A stretch of DNA of 64,000 bases from JBGTBD01 sp041749475 (GCA_041749475.1 JBGTBD010000002.1:58496-122495); one strand, 5' to 3'. Shown: positions 8,681 to 18,033, counted from the first letter of the stretch. Program-made: numbers and translations. Notes: generated from the sequence alone by a model not told the origin.

Positions 8681-10402
8681 TTATAAATCGGCGTAGACGT
8701 GTTTCTCTGCAGATGCGCCGGGGTGGGTGAGGGCGCCCTTTTCGGCGGAGCCGACGATTTGGGCATACTTCCAGAGAGCGCCGGAGGCATACATATTCTC
8801 CCGTGATTTCCAGGCTTTTTTGCGCTCGGCTAGCTCTGCCTCAGTGAGGTTGACTTGGATGATGCGTTTTTCGGCGTCCAGCGTGATGATGTCCCCGTCT
8901 TTCAGCAGGGCAATAGGGCCACCTGCAGCGGCTTCGGGGCCGACATGGCCGATGCAGAAGCCGCGCGTCGCGCCGGAGAAGCGCCCGTCGGTGATCAGCG
9001 CCACTTTGTCGCCTGTTCCCTGACCGTAGAGGGCAGCGGTGGTGGCCAGCATCTCGCGCATGCCTGGGCCGCCTTTCGGGCCTTCGTAGCGGATGACGAG
9101 AACTTCGCCTTCTTTGTAATTACGTTGGTCGACGGCTTTGAACGCGTCTTCCTCACAATCGAAGCAGCGGGCGGGGCCGGAGAAGACGATATTTTTCATG
9201 CCCGCAATTTTGACGATAGCACCTTCGGGGGCGAGATTGCCGCGCAAGGTGACGACGCCGCCCGTAGGGGAGAGCGGTGCGGAGGTGGGCCGCACAACAT
9301 CCTGATCATCGCGCAGGACGACGTTCTTCAAATTCTCGGCGACGGTCTTTCCGGTCACGGTCATGCAATCGCCGTGGAGGAAGCCGCCGTCAAGCAATGC
9401 TTTCATCACTACTTCGACACCGCCTGCGCGGTAGAGGTCGAGCGCGACGTATTTGCCGCCCGGTTTCAGATCAGCGATGTAGGGAGTGCGGACAAAGATT
9501 TCCCCGACATCATGCAGGTCGAACTTGATACCCGCTTCGTTGGCGATTGCGGGCAAGTGCAGTGCGCCGTTCGTGGAACCACCGGTGGCGGCGACGACCG
9601 CAGCGGCGTTCTCCAATGCTTTGCGCGTCACGATGTCACGCGGGCGGATTTTATCTTTGATGAGGCGCATGACCGCTTCACCGGAATCGAAGCATAGCGC
9701 GTCACGCGACTCATATGGCGCGGGGGCGCCTGCGGAACCGGGGAGAGCGAGGCCGATGGCTTCGGACACGCAGGCCATGGTGTTGGCGGTGAACTGGCCG
9801 CCACAGGAGCCGGCGGAGGGACAGGCACCTTTTTCGAGTTCTTCCAATTCCTCGTCCGTCATCCCGCCGACGGCGTATTTACCCACGGCTTCGAAAACGT
9901 CCTGTACGGTGACTTCTTTGCCTTTGTAATAGCCGGGGAGGATGGAGCCGCCATAGAGGAATACGCTCGGGACATTCAGCCGCACCATCGCCATCATCAG
10001 GCCGGGGAGGGATTTGTCGCAACCCGCGAGGCCGACGATCGCATCGTAGCAATGGCCGCGCATGGTGAGTTCGACGGAATCAGCGATGACGTCGCGCGAA
10101 ACAAGGGAGGATTTCATACCCTCATGACCCATCGCGATACCGTCGGTCACGGTGATGGTAGTGAATTCACGTGGGGTTCCGCCGGCGGCGGCAACGCCTT
10201 TTTTGACGACCTGCGCCTGACGACCAAGGGAGATATTACACGGTGCGGCTTCGTTCCATGTGGTCGCGACACCCACCAGAGGCTGGGCGATCTGCGCCTT
10301 GCCGAGCCCCATTGCGTAGAGATAGGAGCGGTGCGGGGCGCGTTCGGGGCCAACGGTTACGTGATGGCTGACGAGAGTGGATTTGCCGAATGTCTTGGTC
10401 AT
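8681..10402 (-). CDS. ilvD: Dihydroxy-acid dehydratase
   Basis: Iron-sulfur enzyme of branched-chain amino acid synthesis that dehydrates dihydroxyisovalerate and dihydroxymethylvalerate. Likely cluster ligands are Cys55 (AAPCNISLG), Cys128 (GLAGCDKSLPG) and Cys200 (PSAGSCGGQF). The GGSTNGALHLPAIANEAG and GRFSGATRGFCIGHVGPEA blocks are also diagnostic. At 573 residues it is full-length. AAGGACTCC serves as ribosome binding site before the ATG. It is a single gene here, without other ilv genes. Confidence 0.97.
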   Translation of the reverse strand: MTKTFGKSTLVSHHVTVGPERAPHRSYLYAMGLGKAQIAQPLVGVATTWNEAAPCNISLGRQAQVVKKGVAAAGGTPREFTTITVTDGIAMGHEGMKSSLVSRDVIADSVELTMRGHCYDAIVGLAGCDKSLPGLMMAMVRLNVPSVFLYGGSILPGYYKGKEVTVQDVFEAVGKYAVGGMTDEELEELEKGACPSAGSCGGQFTANTMACVSEAIGLALPGSAGAPAPYESRDALCFDSGEAVMRLIKDKIRPRDIVTRKALENAAAVVAATGGSTNGALHLPAIANEAGIKFDLHDVGEIFVRTPYIADLKPGGKYVALDLYRAGGVEVVMKALLDGGFLHGDCMTVTGKTVAENLKNVVLRDDQDVVRPTSAPLSPTGGVVTLRGNLAPEGAIVKIAGMKNIVFSGPARCFDCEEDAFKAVDQRNYKEGEVLVIRYEGPKGGPGMREMLATTAALYGQGTGDKVALITDGRFSGATRGFCIGHVGPEAAAGGPIALLKDGDIITLDAEKRIIQVNLTEAELAERKKAWKSRENMYASGALWKYAQIVGSAEKGALTHPGASAEKHVYADL

Positions 10403-10552
10403 GGGGAGTCCTTCTATCGTACGGGAAATCCTTGCATATCCCAGCTTCCGGCAGATGTCAAAGACCCGTTGTCATGAAAACTTCACAACCCTCCGCCTTC
10501 CGATTTGGTATAGTGAAGTCATAGTAAAACAAGGCCTCACAAGGAGTGATCA

Positions 10553-10780
10553 ATGACGCTGCATAATGATGTTTCCGGGGATATAGAGATGATGGAACAC
10601 GCCATGACTGACGCAGCTGCACAGGAATTTCTCACCTATATCAAGCCTGTGTGGCTAGGTGAAGGCACATGCTATGCTGTGTGCACCGAGGATGGGGTGG
10701 AACTGGCCGTATTCGGCACTCCAGAAGGCGCGTATTACGCCGCCCGCCAGCATAATTTGACCCCCGTACGGTTACACTAG
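10553..10780 (+). CDS. DUF1150-like small protein
   Basis: 75 residues, with a good ribosome binding site (AAGGAGTGATCA) before the ATG. The C-terminal half (CYAVCTEDGVELAVFGTPEG, then AARQHNLTPVRLH) matches the pattern of DUF1150, a small-protein family typical of alphaproteobacteria that is often near small heat-shock genes. No heat-shock gene is adjacent here. It stands alone between divergent ilvD and the convergent M23 peptidase. Function unknown. Family assignment is from memory of the motif. Confidence 0.7.
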   Translation: MTLHNDVSGDIEMMEHAMTDAAAQEFLTYIKPVWLGEGTCYAVCTEDGVELAVFGTPEGAYYAARQHNLTPVRLH

Positions 10781-10801
10781 GAGGGTTTAAGATGCTGATA
10801 T

Positions 10802-11797
10802 CTATTCTACTTTGGCTTTCCAATCGCTCTCAGCCTGCTTTTTCTCGACTCCGTCCACCATCTCGGTCACGGTAAATAAGCCGCTGTAATCGCCTGTAGG
10901 CCACGCTTCTTCCTTTAATTTCACCCCGACATACCGCACGAACTCCAACTGGTACTTCTCCGGCTTGATGGGCGCTTTGACGAGGGTTTTGTCGTGCGGG
11001 CCTTTGAAGTGCATGGTGATGGTGGATTCCGGCTGCAGTCCGTGGCCATAGACCCAGTAATAGAGAATTTTGGAATCGGCGGGGACGGAGGCGTCACGGA
11101 ACTTGCCTTCGCGGATGCCGTCAATGGTGGGCACATCTGCGCTGATACCCGTCATCAGGACTTGGGTCTGGCGGTATTGCAGTGCTTCCTGCGCTTTACC
11201 GTTCCACATCGAGACACCCGTCTGGCCGCAGGCGGTGTTCATCGCACGACCCGTGAAGGGGTCGATGATCTTTTCACCTTGCGCCACCTGGAAATGGAGA
11301 TGGGGCAGTTCGGTCGCGCCGGAGAGGCCGATCATGCCCAGGGTCTGGCCCGCTTTTACATCATCCCCGGCTTTCACCGTGATGCTGCCTTTTTTCAGGT
11401 GGCAATATTGGGTAGTGTAGCCGTCCTCATGCGCAATACGTACCCCATTACCGCACTCGAATCCGGCGATGCGTTTCACGTCGTAGGTCTTGGCGGACAT
11501 ATCGAGCAATTTGTCGCGCGCGCCCATGACTTTTCCCTTGGCGGCAGCCACCACTTCCGTGCCGGGTTCCATATCCTGCATGGTGAGGAGGCGGAAATCC
11601 GTGCCTTTGTGCCCGTCGTCCGTCAGGTGACCGCAGCGATAATCCATCGTGCCCTTGCCGCTGTCATGATCCACCAGTTTCATGATGAAGCAGGTGCGCC
11701 CGATCTCACATTTCACGGGTAAGCGCAAGGTGAGGGAGGAGGCGACGTAGGGGGCCAGAGCCATCAGGCTTGCAGAGAGTATAAGAGAAAAACGCAT
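10802..11797 (-). CDS. M23 family metallopeptidase, secreted
   Basis: 331 residues with an N-terminal signal peptide (MRFSLILSASLMALAPYVAS). The M23/LytM zinc site is recognisable: the first ligand pair in DDGHKGTDFRLL and the C-terminal HLHFQV after GLSGATELP, with NGVRIAHEDGYTTQYCHLKK between. Such enzymes cut peptidoglycan cross-links or act as amidase activators. The histidines look intact, so a catalytic role is plausible. A C-terminal extension of about 130 residues has no motif I know. xthA lies upstream on the same strand after a 15-base gap, so the pair may be cotranscribed. Confidence 0.88.
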   Translation of the reverse strand: MRFSLILSASLMALAPYVASSLTLRLPVKCEIGRTCFIMKLVDHDSGKGTMDYRCGHLTDDGHKGTDFRLLTMQDMEPGTEVVAAAKGKVMGARDKLLDMSAKTYDVKRIAGFECGNGVRIAHEDGYTTQYCHLKKGSITVKAGDDVKAGQTLGMIGLSGATELPHLHFQVAQGEKIIDPFTGRAMNTACGQTGVSMWNGKAQEALQYRQTQVLMTGISADVPTIDGIREGKFRDASVPADSKILYYWVYGHGLQPESTITMHFKGPHDKTLVKAPIKPEKYQLEFVRYVGVKLKEEAWPTGDYSGLFTVTEMVDGVEKKQAESDWKAKVE

Positions 11798-11812
11798 GGG
11801 TAAAAGACCTTC

Positions 11813-12610
11813 CTACATGGAGAGTTGGATGAGTACCGGGACGTGGTCGGATGGGGTTTCCCAATCGCGGACGTCACGGTAGGTGATGCTGTGGTGAAGT
11901 GTGTCCTTCAACGAAGGGGTGACCCAGATATGATCGAGACGGCGGCCACGGTTCGCGACTTTCCAATCGCGATTGCGGTAGCTCCACCAGCTATAGAGTT
12001 TCTGGTCGGCGGGCGTAAACTGGCGGGCGGAATCGACCCAGTTTGCGGCGTCGCGCATATACGTCATCTTCTCGACTTCGATGGGCGTATGGCTGACGAC
12101 TTTCAGCAGTTGTTTATGTGACCAAACGTCATGCTCACCGGGGGCGATGTTGAAATCGCCGACAATGATGGTTCCTTTTTTGTCCTTCTTCACATCCTTC
12201 GACCAGTCGCGCATGGCATCGACGAATTTCAGCTTGTCGCGGAATTTGGGATTGAGCTCGACATCGGGAATATCCCCTCCGGCGGGAACGTAGAAATTAT
12301 GCAGCCGTACGCCGCTCGGCAGTGTGGCGGCGATATGGCGCTTCTCGCCGTTGCCGATCATGTCCGTAACCTCGACATCCTTCAAGGGGACGCGGGAAAG
12401 GATAGCGACGCCGTTGTAACTTTTCTGGCCGGAGAAAGCGATGTGGGGGAAGCCTAGTTTCACCAACTCATCCATTGGGAATAGCGGGTCGTCTACCTTG
12501 GTTTCTTGCAGGCAGAGAATATCGGGTTTTGCAGTATCCACAAACCGCTGCAATAACCCATTGCGGATGCGCACCGAATTGATATTCCATGTGGCGAGTT
12601 TCAGGGTCAT
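11813..12610 (-). CDS. xthA: Exodeoxyribonuclease III
   Basis: AP endonuclease and 3' exonuclease of base excision repair. 265 residues with the exonuclease-endonuclease-phosphatase motifs in order: TWNINSVRIR, LQETKVDD, YNGVAILSR, GDFNIAPGEHDVW, GRRLDHIWVTPSL and the terminal SDHVPV. It is followed at 15 bases by the M23 peptidase gene. In many alphaproteobacteria xth sits near lolA and ftsK; here it is 8 kb away. Confidence 0.96.
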   Translation of the reverse strand: MTLKLATWNINSVRIRNGLLQRFVDTAKPDILCLQETKVDDPLFPMDELVKLGFPHIAFSGQKSYNGVAILSRVPLKDVEVTDMIGNGEKRHIAATLPSGVRLHNFYVPAGGDIPDVELNPKFRDKLKFVDAMRDWSKDVKKDKKGTIIVGDFNIAPGEHDVWSHKQLLKVVSHTPIEVEKMTYMRDAANWVDSARQFTPADQKLYSWWSYRNRDWKVANRGRRLDHIWVTPSLKDTLHHSITYRDVRDWETPSDHVPVLIQLSM

Positions 12611-12726
12611 CCCGTTTGGGTAGCGGAAATTTAGCGCCGCTGCAACCCTTGTGGGAGACGGAATTTGCTATATATTATTCCCATAGGTACTGTGAGCCTA
12701 GGTGTAAGGGGTTAAAAACATAGTTT

Positions 12727-12793
12727 GTCATGCTGAACTTGTTTCAGCATCCATCCTTGTTTCGGCATGGACCCTGAAACAAGTTCAGGGTGA
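12727..12793. repeat. Palindromic repeat, CTGAACTTGTTTCAG family
   Basis: Second copy of the family at 425-478, with extra bases in the centre (CATCCTTGTTTCGGCATGG). It overlaps the last codons of the ThiF-like gene: the final outer arm supplies the 3' end around the stop codon at 12785. Confidence 0.8.
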
Positions 12794-13543
12794 TATGTTG
12801 GGATTGCATGCCATGCATTCCGGATTCTTCTCAAAAAAACTTTCTTTGAAGCGGGTGGTACGCCCGTCATAGCGCAGCAACTTTCCGCTAATCGGTGTGC
12901 CTGTATCAGCGATGAGTTTAATCACTTCCACCGCTTGCAAACTTCCCATCACTCCGGCGATTGGGCCGAGGATCCCGTGCACCGCGCACTCGTTTGTGGC
13001 GGGGGGAAGGTCGGGAATCAGGCAACGGTAGCAGGGGCTTTTATCATCGGGGATGAATACGGATAGTTCGCCTTCCCAACCCCGTATCGCGGCATGTACC
13101 CATGGTTTGTGCTCTGCGATGCAGGCGTCATTTACACTAAAGCGCGCTGCGAAACTATCGAGTGCATCGACGATGATGTCGTAGTCTTTCACCAACGCGC
13201 GGGCGTTTGATTCATCAAAACGAACACGGTGGGGAATGACGGTACAGCCGGGGTTTAACTCCTCGATGCGATCCATTGCGCTTTCGACTTTGTTACGACC
13301 GATGTCCCCTGTCTCGTGCAATATCTGGCGGTTCAGGTTGGATAGCTCGACGACGTCGTAATCGACGATGCCCAGTGTGCCGATACCGGCGGCGGCAAGG
13401 TAGGAAATAGCGGCTGCGCCAAGCCCACCTGCACCGATGACGAGTACGCGCGCATCCAGCAATGCCTGCTGGCCGGATTCACCGATGCCTTGTACCAGCA
13501 GGTGGCGGGCGTAGCGGCGTTTGGTGCTGTCATCCATGCTCAT
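12785..13543 (-). CDS. ThiF/MoeB/HesA family adenylyltransferase
   Basis: E1-like enzyme that adenylates the C-terminus of a ubiquitin-like sulfur carrier, for molybdopterin, thiamine or another thiolation pathway. The nucleotide-binding loop VLVIGAGGLGAAAISYLAAA and the NLNRQILH motif are clear, and two CxxC pairs (CYRC; CMAC near the C-terminus) should hold zinc. There is no rhodanese domain. The frame is open 80 codons upstream, but the ATG at 13543 forms an ATGA overlap with the stop of the upstream membrane-protein gene and matches the family start (RRYARHLLVQGIGESGQ). The sulfur-carrier partner is not nearby, so I do not choose between MoeB and ThiF. Confidence 0.87.
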   Translation of the reverse strand: MSMDDSTKRRYARHLLVQGIGESGQQALLDARVLVIGAGGLGAAAISYLAAAGIGTLGIVDYDVVELSNLNRQILHETGDIGRNKVESAMDRIEELNPGCTVIPHRVRFDESNARALVKDYDIIVDALDSFAARFSVNDACIAEHKPWVHAAIRGWEGELSVFIPDDKSPCYRCLIPDLPPATNECAVHGILGPIAGVMGSLQAVEVIKLIADTGTPISGKLLRYDGRTTRFKESFFEKNPECMACNPNISP

Positions 13544-14613
13544 GCCACTGCTAGTCCCGCGCGTTTGCGCATTTCCTGATAAGCGAAGGAGAGATAATCC
13601 CATGCGAAGGCAAGGAAGGCAAACCCGATCACCTCTGCTGCGAAAACGAACCAGTGCAGTGCCGGGTTCTGATCGAGATAGGCACGAAGGAAGCTGGCCA
13701 TCAGGATTCCGTGCAGTAGCAGGAGGAAAAATGCGATGCGCCCGGTGACTTCCGTGATGCGACTCAAAGAAATGAAGGTGCATAATTCAGCGAGCATTCC
13801 TATCACGATGATCGATCCGGCCGTGAGCAGGAACAGCGAAAGGGTGGGGGGCAGGTGGATGATGTTATCACCCAGCGCAAACAATGTGGCAGGAGGAAGT
13901 AAAAAATGAGCGGCGATGCCAGTCGCAAAGAATAGTGCCGCTAGTCGGCTGGCGGGCGGAGAGCGGAAAATGCGCCCGGGATGAAAGGCGATAAGGCGCA
14001 GTAATACTGTGCCGAACAAGGTGAAGGAAAGATATGGCACAAGCGGAAACCATCCGGCGACGGCCCATTGCCGGACGATGTCCTTCCACGCTGCAGCGCC
14101 CGCTTCTCCGGCTGGGAATGCCTGCGGGAGGAAGAGCATGTCAGCTAGCATGTGCAAGGCCAATCCGCCGCCGAACAACGTCACCGCGCCTATCGTCAGG
14201 ACGAGGCTGGGAAGGGCATAGAGGCAGGCTCCGATCCATGTCATCACGAGTCCGGCGGGGAGGAGTTCGGCGCTTGCCATTGGCAGGTGTGAACGCAGCG
14301 CCATGTCCGACCATGTAAGGATGATAAGCAGGATGGCGGTGCGGAGGGTGAGGCTCAGCCATGACTGCCCGGTCAGCCGCGCATACCCAGCCGTCATCGC
14401 GGAGGTGGTGAGAAGCAATGTACCTGCAAAAAATATGAGATAGGGCCAGACGGGGTTCAGGGGCGTTGCCCCCATGCCGAGACTGGCGGCAATGACGCCC
14501 CAAAGGGCGATGCCACGTGCGGAATCGACGCCGCGCAGACGTTCGGGCAAGGTTTCGTGATCCCGCATGATGAGCGATAGTTCGGCGACCGGCATACGCG
14601 CGGCCCTCGGCAC
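13540..14613 (-). CDS. DUF418-like polytopic membrane protein
   Basis: 357 residues with eight to ten hydrophobic segments. The N-terminal RLRGVDSARGIALWGVI resembles the (R)LxxLDxxRGxAxxGI signature of DUF418 and heparan-alpha-glucosaminide acyltransferase-like proteins. Substrate unknown. The GTG at 14613 overlaps the cysK stop by one base (TAGTG); ATG codons at 14595 and 14568 are alternatives. The 3' end overlaps the ThiF-like gene by four bases, so cysK, this gene and the ThiF-like gene look translationally coupled. Confidence 0.65.
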   Translation of the reverse strand: MPRAARMPVAELSLIMRDHETLPERLRGVDSARGIALWGVIAASLGMGATPLNPVWPYLIFFAGTLLLTTSAMTAGYARLTGQSWLSLTLRTAILLIILTWSDMALRSHLPMASAELLPAGLVMTWIGACLYALPSLVLTIGAVTLFGGGLALHMLADMLFLPQAFPAGEAGAAAWKDIVRQWAVAGWFPLVPYLSFTLFGTVLLRLIAFHPGRIFRSPPASRLAALFFATGIAAHFLLPPATLFALGDNIIHLPPTLSLFLLTAGSIIVIGMLAELCTFISLSRITEVTGRIAFFLLLLHGILMASFLRAYLDQNPALHWFVFAAEVIGFAFLAFAWDYLSFAYQEMRKRAGLAVA

Positions 14614-15599
14614 TAGAGGTCAGCGAACAGGTCGGTGGAGATGTAGCGCTCCGCCGACGAGGCGATAATAACGACGATGGTCTTGCCTTTCATCTCCGGG
14701 CGTGCGCCGATTTCAAGCGCTGCGGCAAGCGTCGCACCGGAGGAGATGCCGACGGGCAGGCCTTCCAGTTTGGCAGCTTTGCGTGCGGTAGCGAAGGCGG
14801 TTTCGTTGGCAACGGTGACGACTTCGTCAACCACGCTTTTATCCAGATTGCCGGGGATGAAACCTGCGCCGATGCCCTGAATCTTGTGCGGGCTCGGGTT
14901 TCCGCCGGAGAGCACGGGGCTGTCCTCCGGTTCGACGGCGATGATTTTCACCGATGGTTTTTTCGATTTCAATACCTGGCCCGTGCCAGTGACTGTACCG
15001 CCCGTGCCTACGCCCGCAATGAAGACATCGACTTTGCCAGCCGTGTCTTCCCAGATTTCAAGCGCGGTGGTGTTACGGTGGATTTCAGGATTCGCGGCAT
15101 TCTCGAATTGTTGCAGGATGAAGGCGTTCGGAATCGTCTTCGTCAGTTCCTCTGCTTTGGCGATGGCGCCTTTCATGCCTTGCGCGGCGGGAGTGAGTTC
15201 CAGTTCGGCGCCAAGCAGTTTCAACATCTTGCGGCGTTCGAGCGACATGGATTCCGGCATGGTGAGGATCAGGCGGTAGCCTTTGGCGGCACAGACGAAG
15301 GCAAGCGCTATGCCGGTGTTGCCGGAGGTGGGCTCTACCAATGTTGCGCCGTCTTTCAGTTTGCCGGAAGCTTCGGCGGCTTCGATCATCGAGAGGGCGA
15401 TGCGGTCTTTGACGGAGGAAAGCGGGTTAAAGAATTCGAGTTTCGCATAGATTTCCGCAACGCAACCTGCCTCATCGGCGAGGCGGTGCAGGCGCACCAG
15501 CGGGGTGTTGCCGATGGTCTCCAGTACGGAGTTATAGGTGCGGCCACGGCCCGGGCGGTCAAGGGTGGCTTTGGTCTGGGCAAGTGCGGTGACGGTCAT
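14613..15599 (-). CDS. cysK: Cysteine synthase A
   Basis: PLP enzyme making cysteine from O-acetylserine and sulfide. The PLP lysine is Lys64 in FNPLSSVKDR; the substrate loop EPTSGNTGIALAF and the phosphate-binding GVGTGGTVTGTG are intact. It is 328 residues long, slightly above average because of about 20 extra N-terminal residues. An Rrf2 regulator lies 20 bases upstream on the same strand, and a sulfur-activating ThiF-like gene lies two genes downstream, suggesting a sulfur-metabolism operon. Confidence 0.96.
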   Translation of the reverse strand: MTVTALAQTKATLDRPGRGRTYNSVLETIGNTPLVRLHRLADEAGCVAEIYAKLEFFNPLSSVKDRIALSMIEAAEASGKLKDGATLVEPTSGNTGIALAFVCAAKGYRLILTMPESMSLERRKMLKLLGAELELTPAAQGMKGAIAKAEELTKTIPNAFILQQFENAANPEIHRNTTALEIWEDTAGKVDVFIAGVGTGGTVTGTGQVLKSKKPSVKIIAVEPEDSPVLSGGNPSPHKIQGIGAGFIPGNLDKSVVDEVVTVANETAFATARKAAKLEGLPVGISSGATLAAALEIGARPEMKGKTIVVIIASSAERYISTDLFADL

Positions 15600-15619
15600 G
15601 GTTTATTTTCCTTCGTATA

Positions 15620-16078
15620 TTAGATGGCGAAATCGGGACGCGAGATTTTTTGTGCTTCCTGATTCTGGCGTTTGAATTTCACGTCGTATGCCTTGTCGCA
15701 AACATCGGCTAGCGTGATGGATTCGAGATACTCATGGGTGAGCTTGGTGATGTGGTTGCCGATGGGGGAGAAGACAACATCCGCCAGCGACCCCTTGGCG
15801 ACGCGTTCCTCATCATCCGCCGACTGCAGGACGTGGGTGAGTTCGCCGAGTGTGATCTTGCGGCGTTCACGCGCCAGAACATACCCCCCGCGCGGGCCAC
15901 GGATGGAGCGCAGGATACCTTGATGCACGCATTGCTGCAGCATCCGCTCCAGATAACGCGGCGGCAAGGCGAGACGTTCGGCCAGCGCTTTCCCATTGAG
16001 AGGTGTGCCGGAACCATTCAGCCCGATCTCGACGATGGCCTCAAGAACGTGCGATATTTTTTTATTGAAGGGTGACAT
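15620..16078 (-). CDS. Rrf2 family transcriptional regulator, no Fe-S cysteine triad
   Basis: 152 residues. The winged helix-turn-helix is clear (LNGKALAERLALPPRYLERM, then RGPRGGYVLARERRKITLGE). IscR-type Rrf2 proteins carry three clustered cysteines in the dimerisation loop. Here only two isolated cysteines are present (QQCVHQ and DVCDKA), so a [2Fe-2S] cluster of that type is unlikely. The position directly in front of cysK recalls CymR, the Rrf2 protein that senses cysteine status together with CysK in Firmicutes. That parallel is inference from position and missing cysteines. Confidence 0.9.
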   Translation of the reverse strand: MSPFNKKISHVLEAIVEIGLNGSGTPLNGKALAERLALPPRYLERMLQQCVHQGILRSIRGPRGGYVLARERRKITLGELTHVLQSADDEERVAKGSLADVVFSPIGNHITKLTHEYLESITLADVCDKAYDVKFKRQNQEAQKISRPDFAI

Positions 16079-16101
16079 TACTATACTCCTGATATGTCTA
16101 A

Positions 16102-16575
16102 TTATGCTTTTTTCTGGACGAGATGGACGCCGGTGGAGCCGAAGCCGCCTTCACCGCGTTCCGACGTTTCCAATGATTCGACGACATTCCATGCGCCGCG
16201 CGTGACAGGGGCGAGGATCATCTGCGCGATGCGCATGCCACGGGTGACGGTGAATGCTTCCTGCCCAAGGTTGATGAGGATGACGCCGACTTCACCGCGA
16301 TAATCTGCGTCGATCGTGCCGGGGGTGTTGAGGACGGTGATGCCGTTTTTCAGCGCGAGGCCGGAGCGTGGGCGGACTTGCGCTTCGTAGCCCGCAGGGA
16401 GGGCCAGTGACAGGCCGGTGGGGACGAGTTTGCGTTCACCCGGCGCGATGGTGATGTCCGATGTGATAGCGGCGACGAGATCCGCCCCCGCACTATCTTC
16501 CGTCGCGTATGCGGGAAGCGGCAAGTCTTTGCCGTGATCGAGGATTTTGACGGCGACGGTGATGGATTCAGACAT
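16102..16575 (-). CDS. dut: dUTP diphosphatase
   Basis: Hydrolyses dUTP to dUMP, keeping uracil out of DNA. All five trimeric-dUTPase motifs are seen in 157 residues: EDSAGADLVA, PRSGLALK, NTPGTIDADYRGEV, RIAQMI and the C-terminal RGEGGFGSTG. It lies downstream of coaBC on the same strand, a common alphaproteobacterial pairing, but a palindromic repeat separates them. Confidence 0.97.
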   Translation of the reverse strand: MSESITVAVKILDHGKDLPLPAYATEDSAGADLVAAITSDITIAPGERKLVPTGLSLALPAGYEAQVRPRSGLALKNGITVLNTPGTIDADYRGEVGVILINLGQEAFTVTRGMRIAQMILAPVTRGAWNVVESLETSERGEGGFGSTGVHLVQKKA

Positions 16576-16605
16576 TCTTTTCTCCTGCTGTTTTACAATA
16601 TTCTC

Positions 16606-16694
16606 GTCATTCCCCGAATTTTGCTCCGCAAAATTATAGGGAAATCCAGCTCTCTGGATCGCCCTATAATCGCTGACGCGATTCGGGCGATGAC
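16606..16694. repeat. Palindromic repeat, CCCCGAATTTT/ATAGGG family
   Basis: Bounded by GTCATTCC and CGATGAC with inner blocks CCCCGAATTTTGC, AAATTATAGGG, GCCCTATAATCG and GCGATTCGGG. One other copy is at 24955-25054 with the same block order. It lies between coaBC and dut. Confidence 0.85.
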
Positions 16695-16714
16695 GAATGG
16701 GGTTGGGTTAGTAT

Positions 16715-17971
16715 TCATTTGGTTTTGCTTCTGTTTGTCTGTGGCTTTCGCTCGGCGAACCAGGCGGTGATTTCGGTGGTCATGCGCTCTGCGGCGCGGG
16801 TCTTGCTCATGGGCGGCCAGTCACTGATGCCCTTGCCGGTGATGAGCGATAATTTCGTGGCGTCCGCCCCGAAAATCGCGCCGCCGGACACGTCATTGGC
16901 GAATAGCCAGTCGCATTGTTTGGACACGAATTTATTCTTGGCATGGGTGAGCATGTTGTCGGTTTCGGCAGCGAAGCCGATGACAAGTGTGGGACGGTTC
17001 TTCTTGCGTTGGGAAAGACCAGCAAGAATGTCTTTCGTCTCGCGCAATTTCAAAGAGGGCGCGGAATTATTCTGGCGTTTCTTGATTTTGGATTCTGCGA
17101 CTTTTTCCGGCGTCCAGTCGGCCACGGCGGCTGCACATACGGCAATATCGACGGGGAGTTGTTCTTCCACTGCATCATACATTTGTTCCGCCGTGTTGAC
17201 GCGGATGATGGAGACGCCTTCAGGGTCAGGCAGGTGCGTCGGCCCGGTGATGAGCGTCACATCCGCGCCTGCTTGCTGGAGGGCGGCGGCGATGGCGTGG
17301 CCTTGTTTGCCGGAGGAGAGGTTGCCGAGGAAGCGCACGGGGTCGATCGGCTCATAGGTCGGGCCGCTGGTAACGAGGGCGCGTTTGCCGGAGAGGGCAG
17401 CAGTAGTATGACCGCCGGGGCGTGGCAATGAAAGGGTTTTGGGGATCACGCCGCGCAGGACTTTCTCGGCGATGATCTCCGGCTCGGCCATGCGGCCCGT
17501 GCCTTCTTCGCCGCAGGCCATCTCGCCCGTGCCGGGTTCGATCAGGATGCGGCCATCTTCGACGAGTTGTCGCAAGTTGCGTTGTGTGGCGCGGTTATGC
17601 CACATCTGCTGGTTCATCGCCGGGGCGACGAAAATGGGGACGTTGGCGGCGAGCAGGGTTGCGGAGGCGAGGTCATCGGCGAGGCCGTGCACCATTTTCG
17701 CGATCAGGTCAGCGCTGGCGGGAGCGATGACGATGGCGTCCACTTCGCGCGACAGGCGGATATGGCCCATCTCCACTTCGTCCTTTAATGAGAATAATTC
17801 ATGGTAGGTCTGTGTGCCGGTGAGGGAGGAGACGGCGAGCGGGGTGATGAATTCGGCACCACCTTTGGTCAAAATAGCGGTGACATCCGCCCCGGATTTC
17901 TTGAAGAGGCGAATTAATTCGAGCGATTTATAGGCAGCGATACTGCCGGAAATGACTAAGAGTAACCGCAT
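16715..17971 (-). CDS. coaBC: Bifunctional phosphopantothenoylcysteine decarboxylase/synthase
   Basis: Two consecutive steps of coenzyme A synthesis. The N-terminal flavoprotein domain (CoaC, residues 1 to about 185) has the catalytic His70 in GHIRLSR, the PAMNQQMW loop and the Cys-containing GEMACGEEGTGRM flap. The CoaB domain starts near residue 195 (GKRALVTSGPTYEPIDPVRF, then NLSSGKQG). 418 residues is normal. It is followed by dut after a repeat. Confidence 0.96.
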   Translation of the reverse strand: MRLLLVISGSIAAYKSLELIRLFKKSGADVTAILTKGGAEFITPLAVSSLTGTQTYHELFSLKDEVEMGHIRLSREVDAIVIAPASADLIAKMVHGLADDLASATLLAANVPIFVAPAMNQQMWHNRATQRNLRQLVEDGRILIEPGTGEMACGEEGTGRMAEPEIIAEKVLRGVIPKTLSLPRPGGHTTAALSGKRALVTSGPTYEPIDPVRFLGNLSSGKQGHAIAAALQQAGADVTLITGPTHLPDPEGVSIIRVNTAEQMYDAVEEQLPVDIAVCAAAVADWTPEKVAESKIKKRQNNSAPSLKLRETKDILAGLSQRKKNRPTLVIGFAAETDNMLTHAKNKFVSKQCDWLFANDVSGGAIFGADATKLSLITGKGISDWPPMSKTRAAERMTTEITAWFAERKPQTNRSKTK

Positions 17972-18033
17972 AGGATTCTCCTATAACACAGTTATTGGAC
18001 GTAAAACAAATCAATTTCCGCAGAATTTGCGTG

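Noticed and set aside
12785..13783. Longer 332-codon version of the ThiF-like protein
   Set aside because: The extra 80 codons overlap the membrane-protein gene and look like out-of-frame translation; ATGA overlap fixes the start at 13543.
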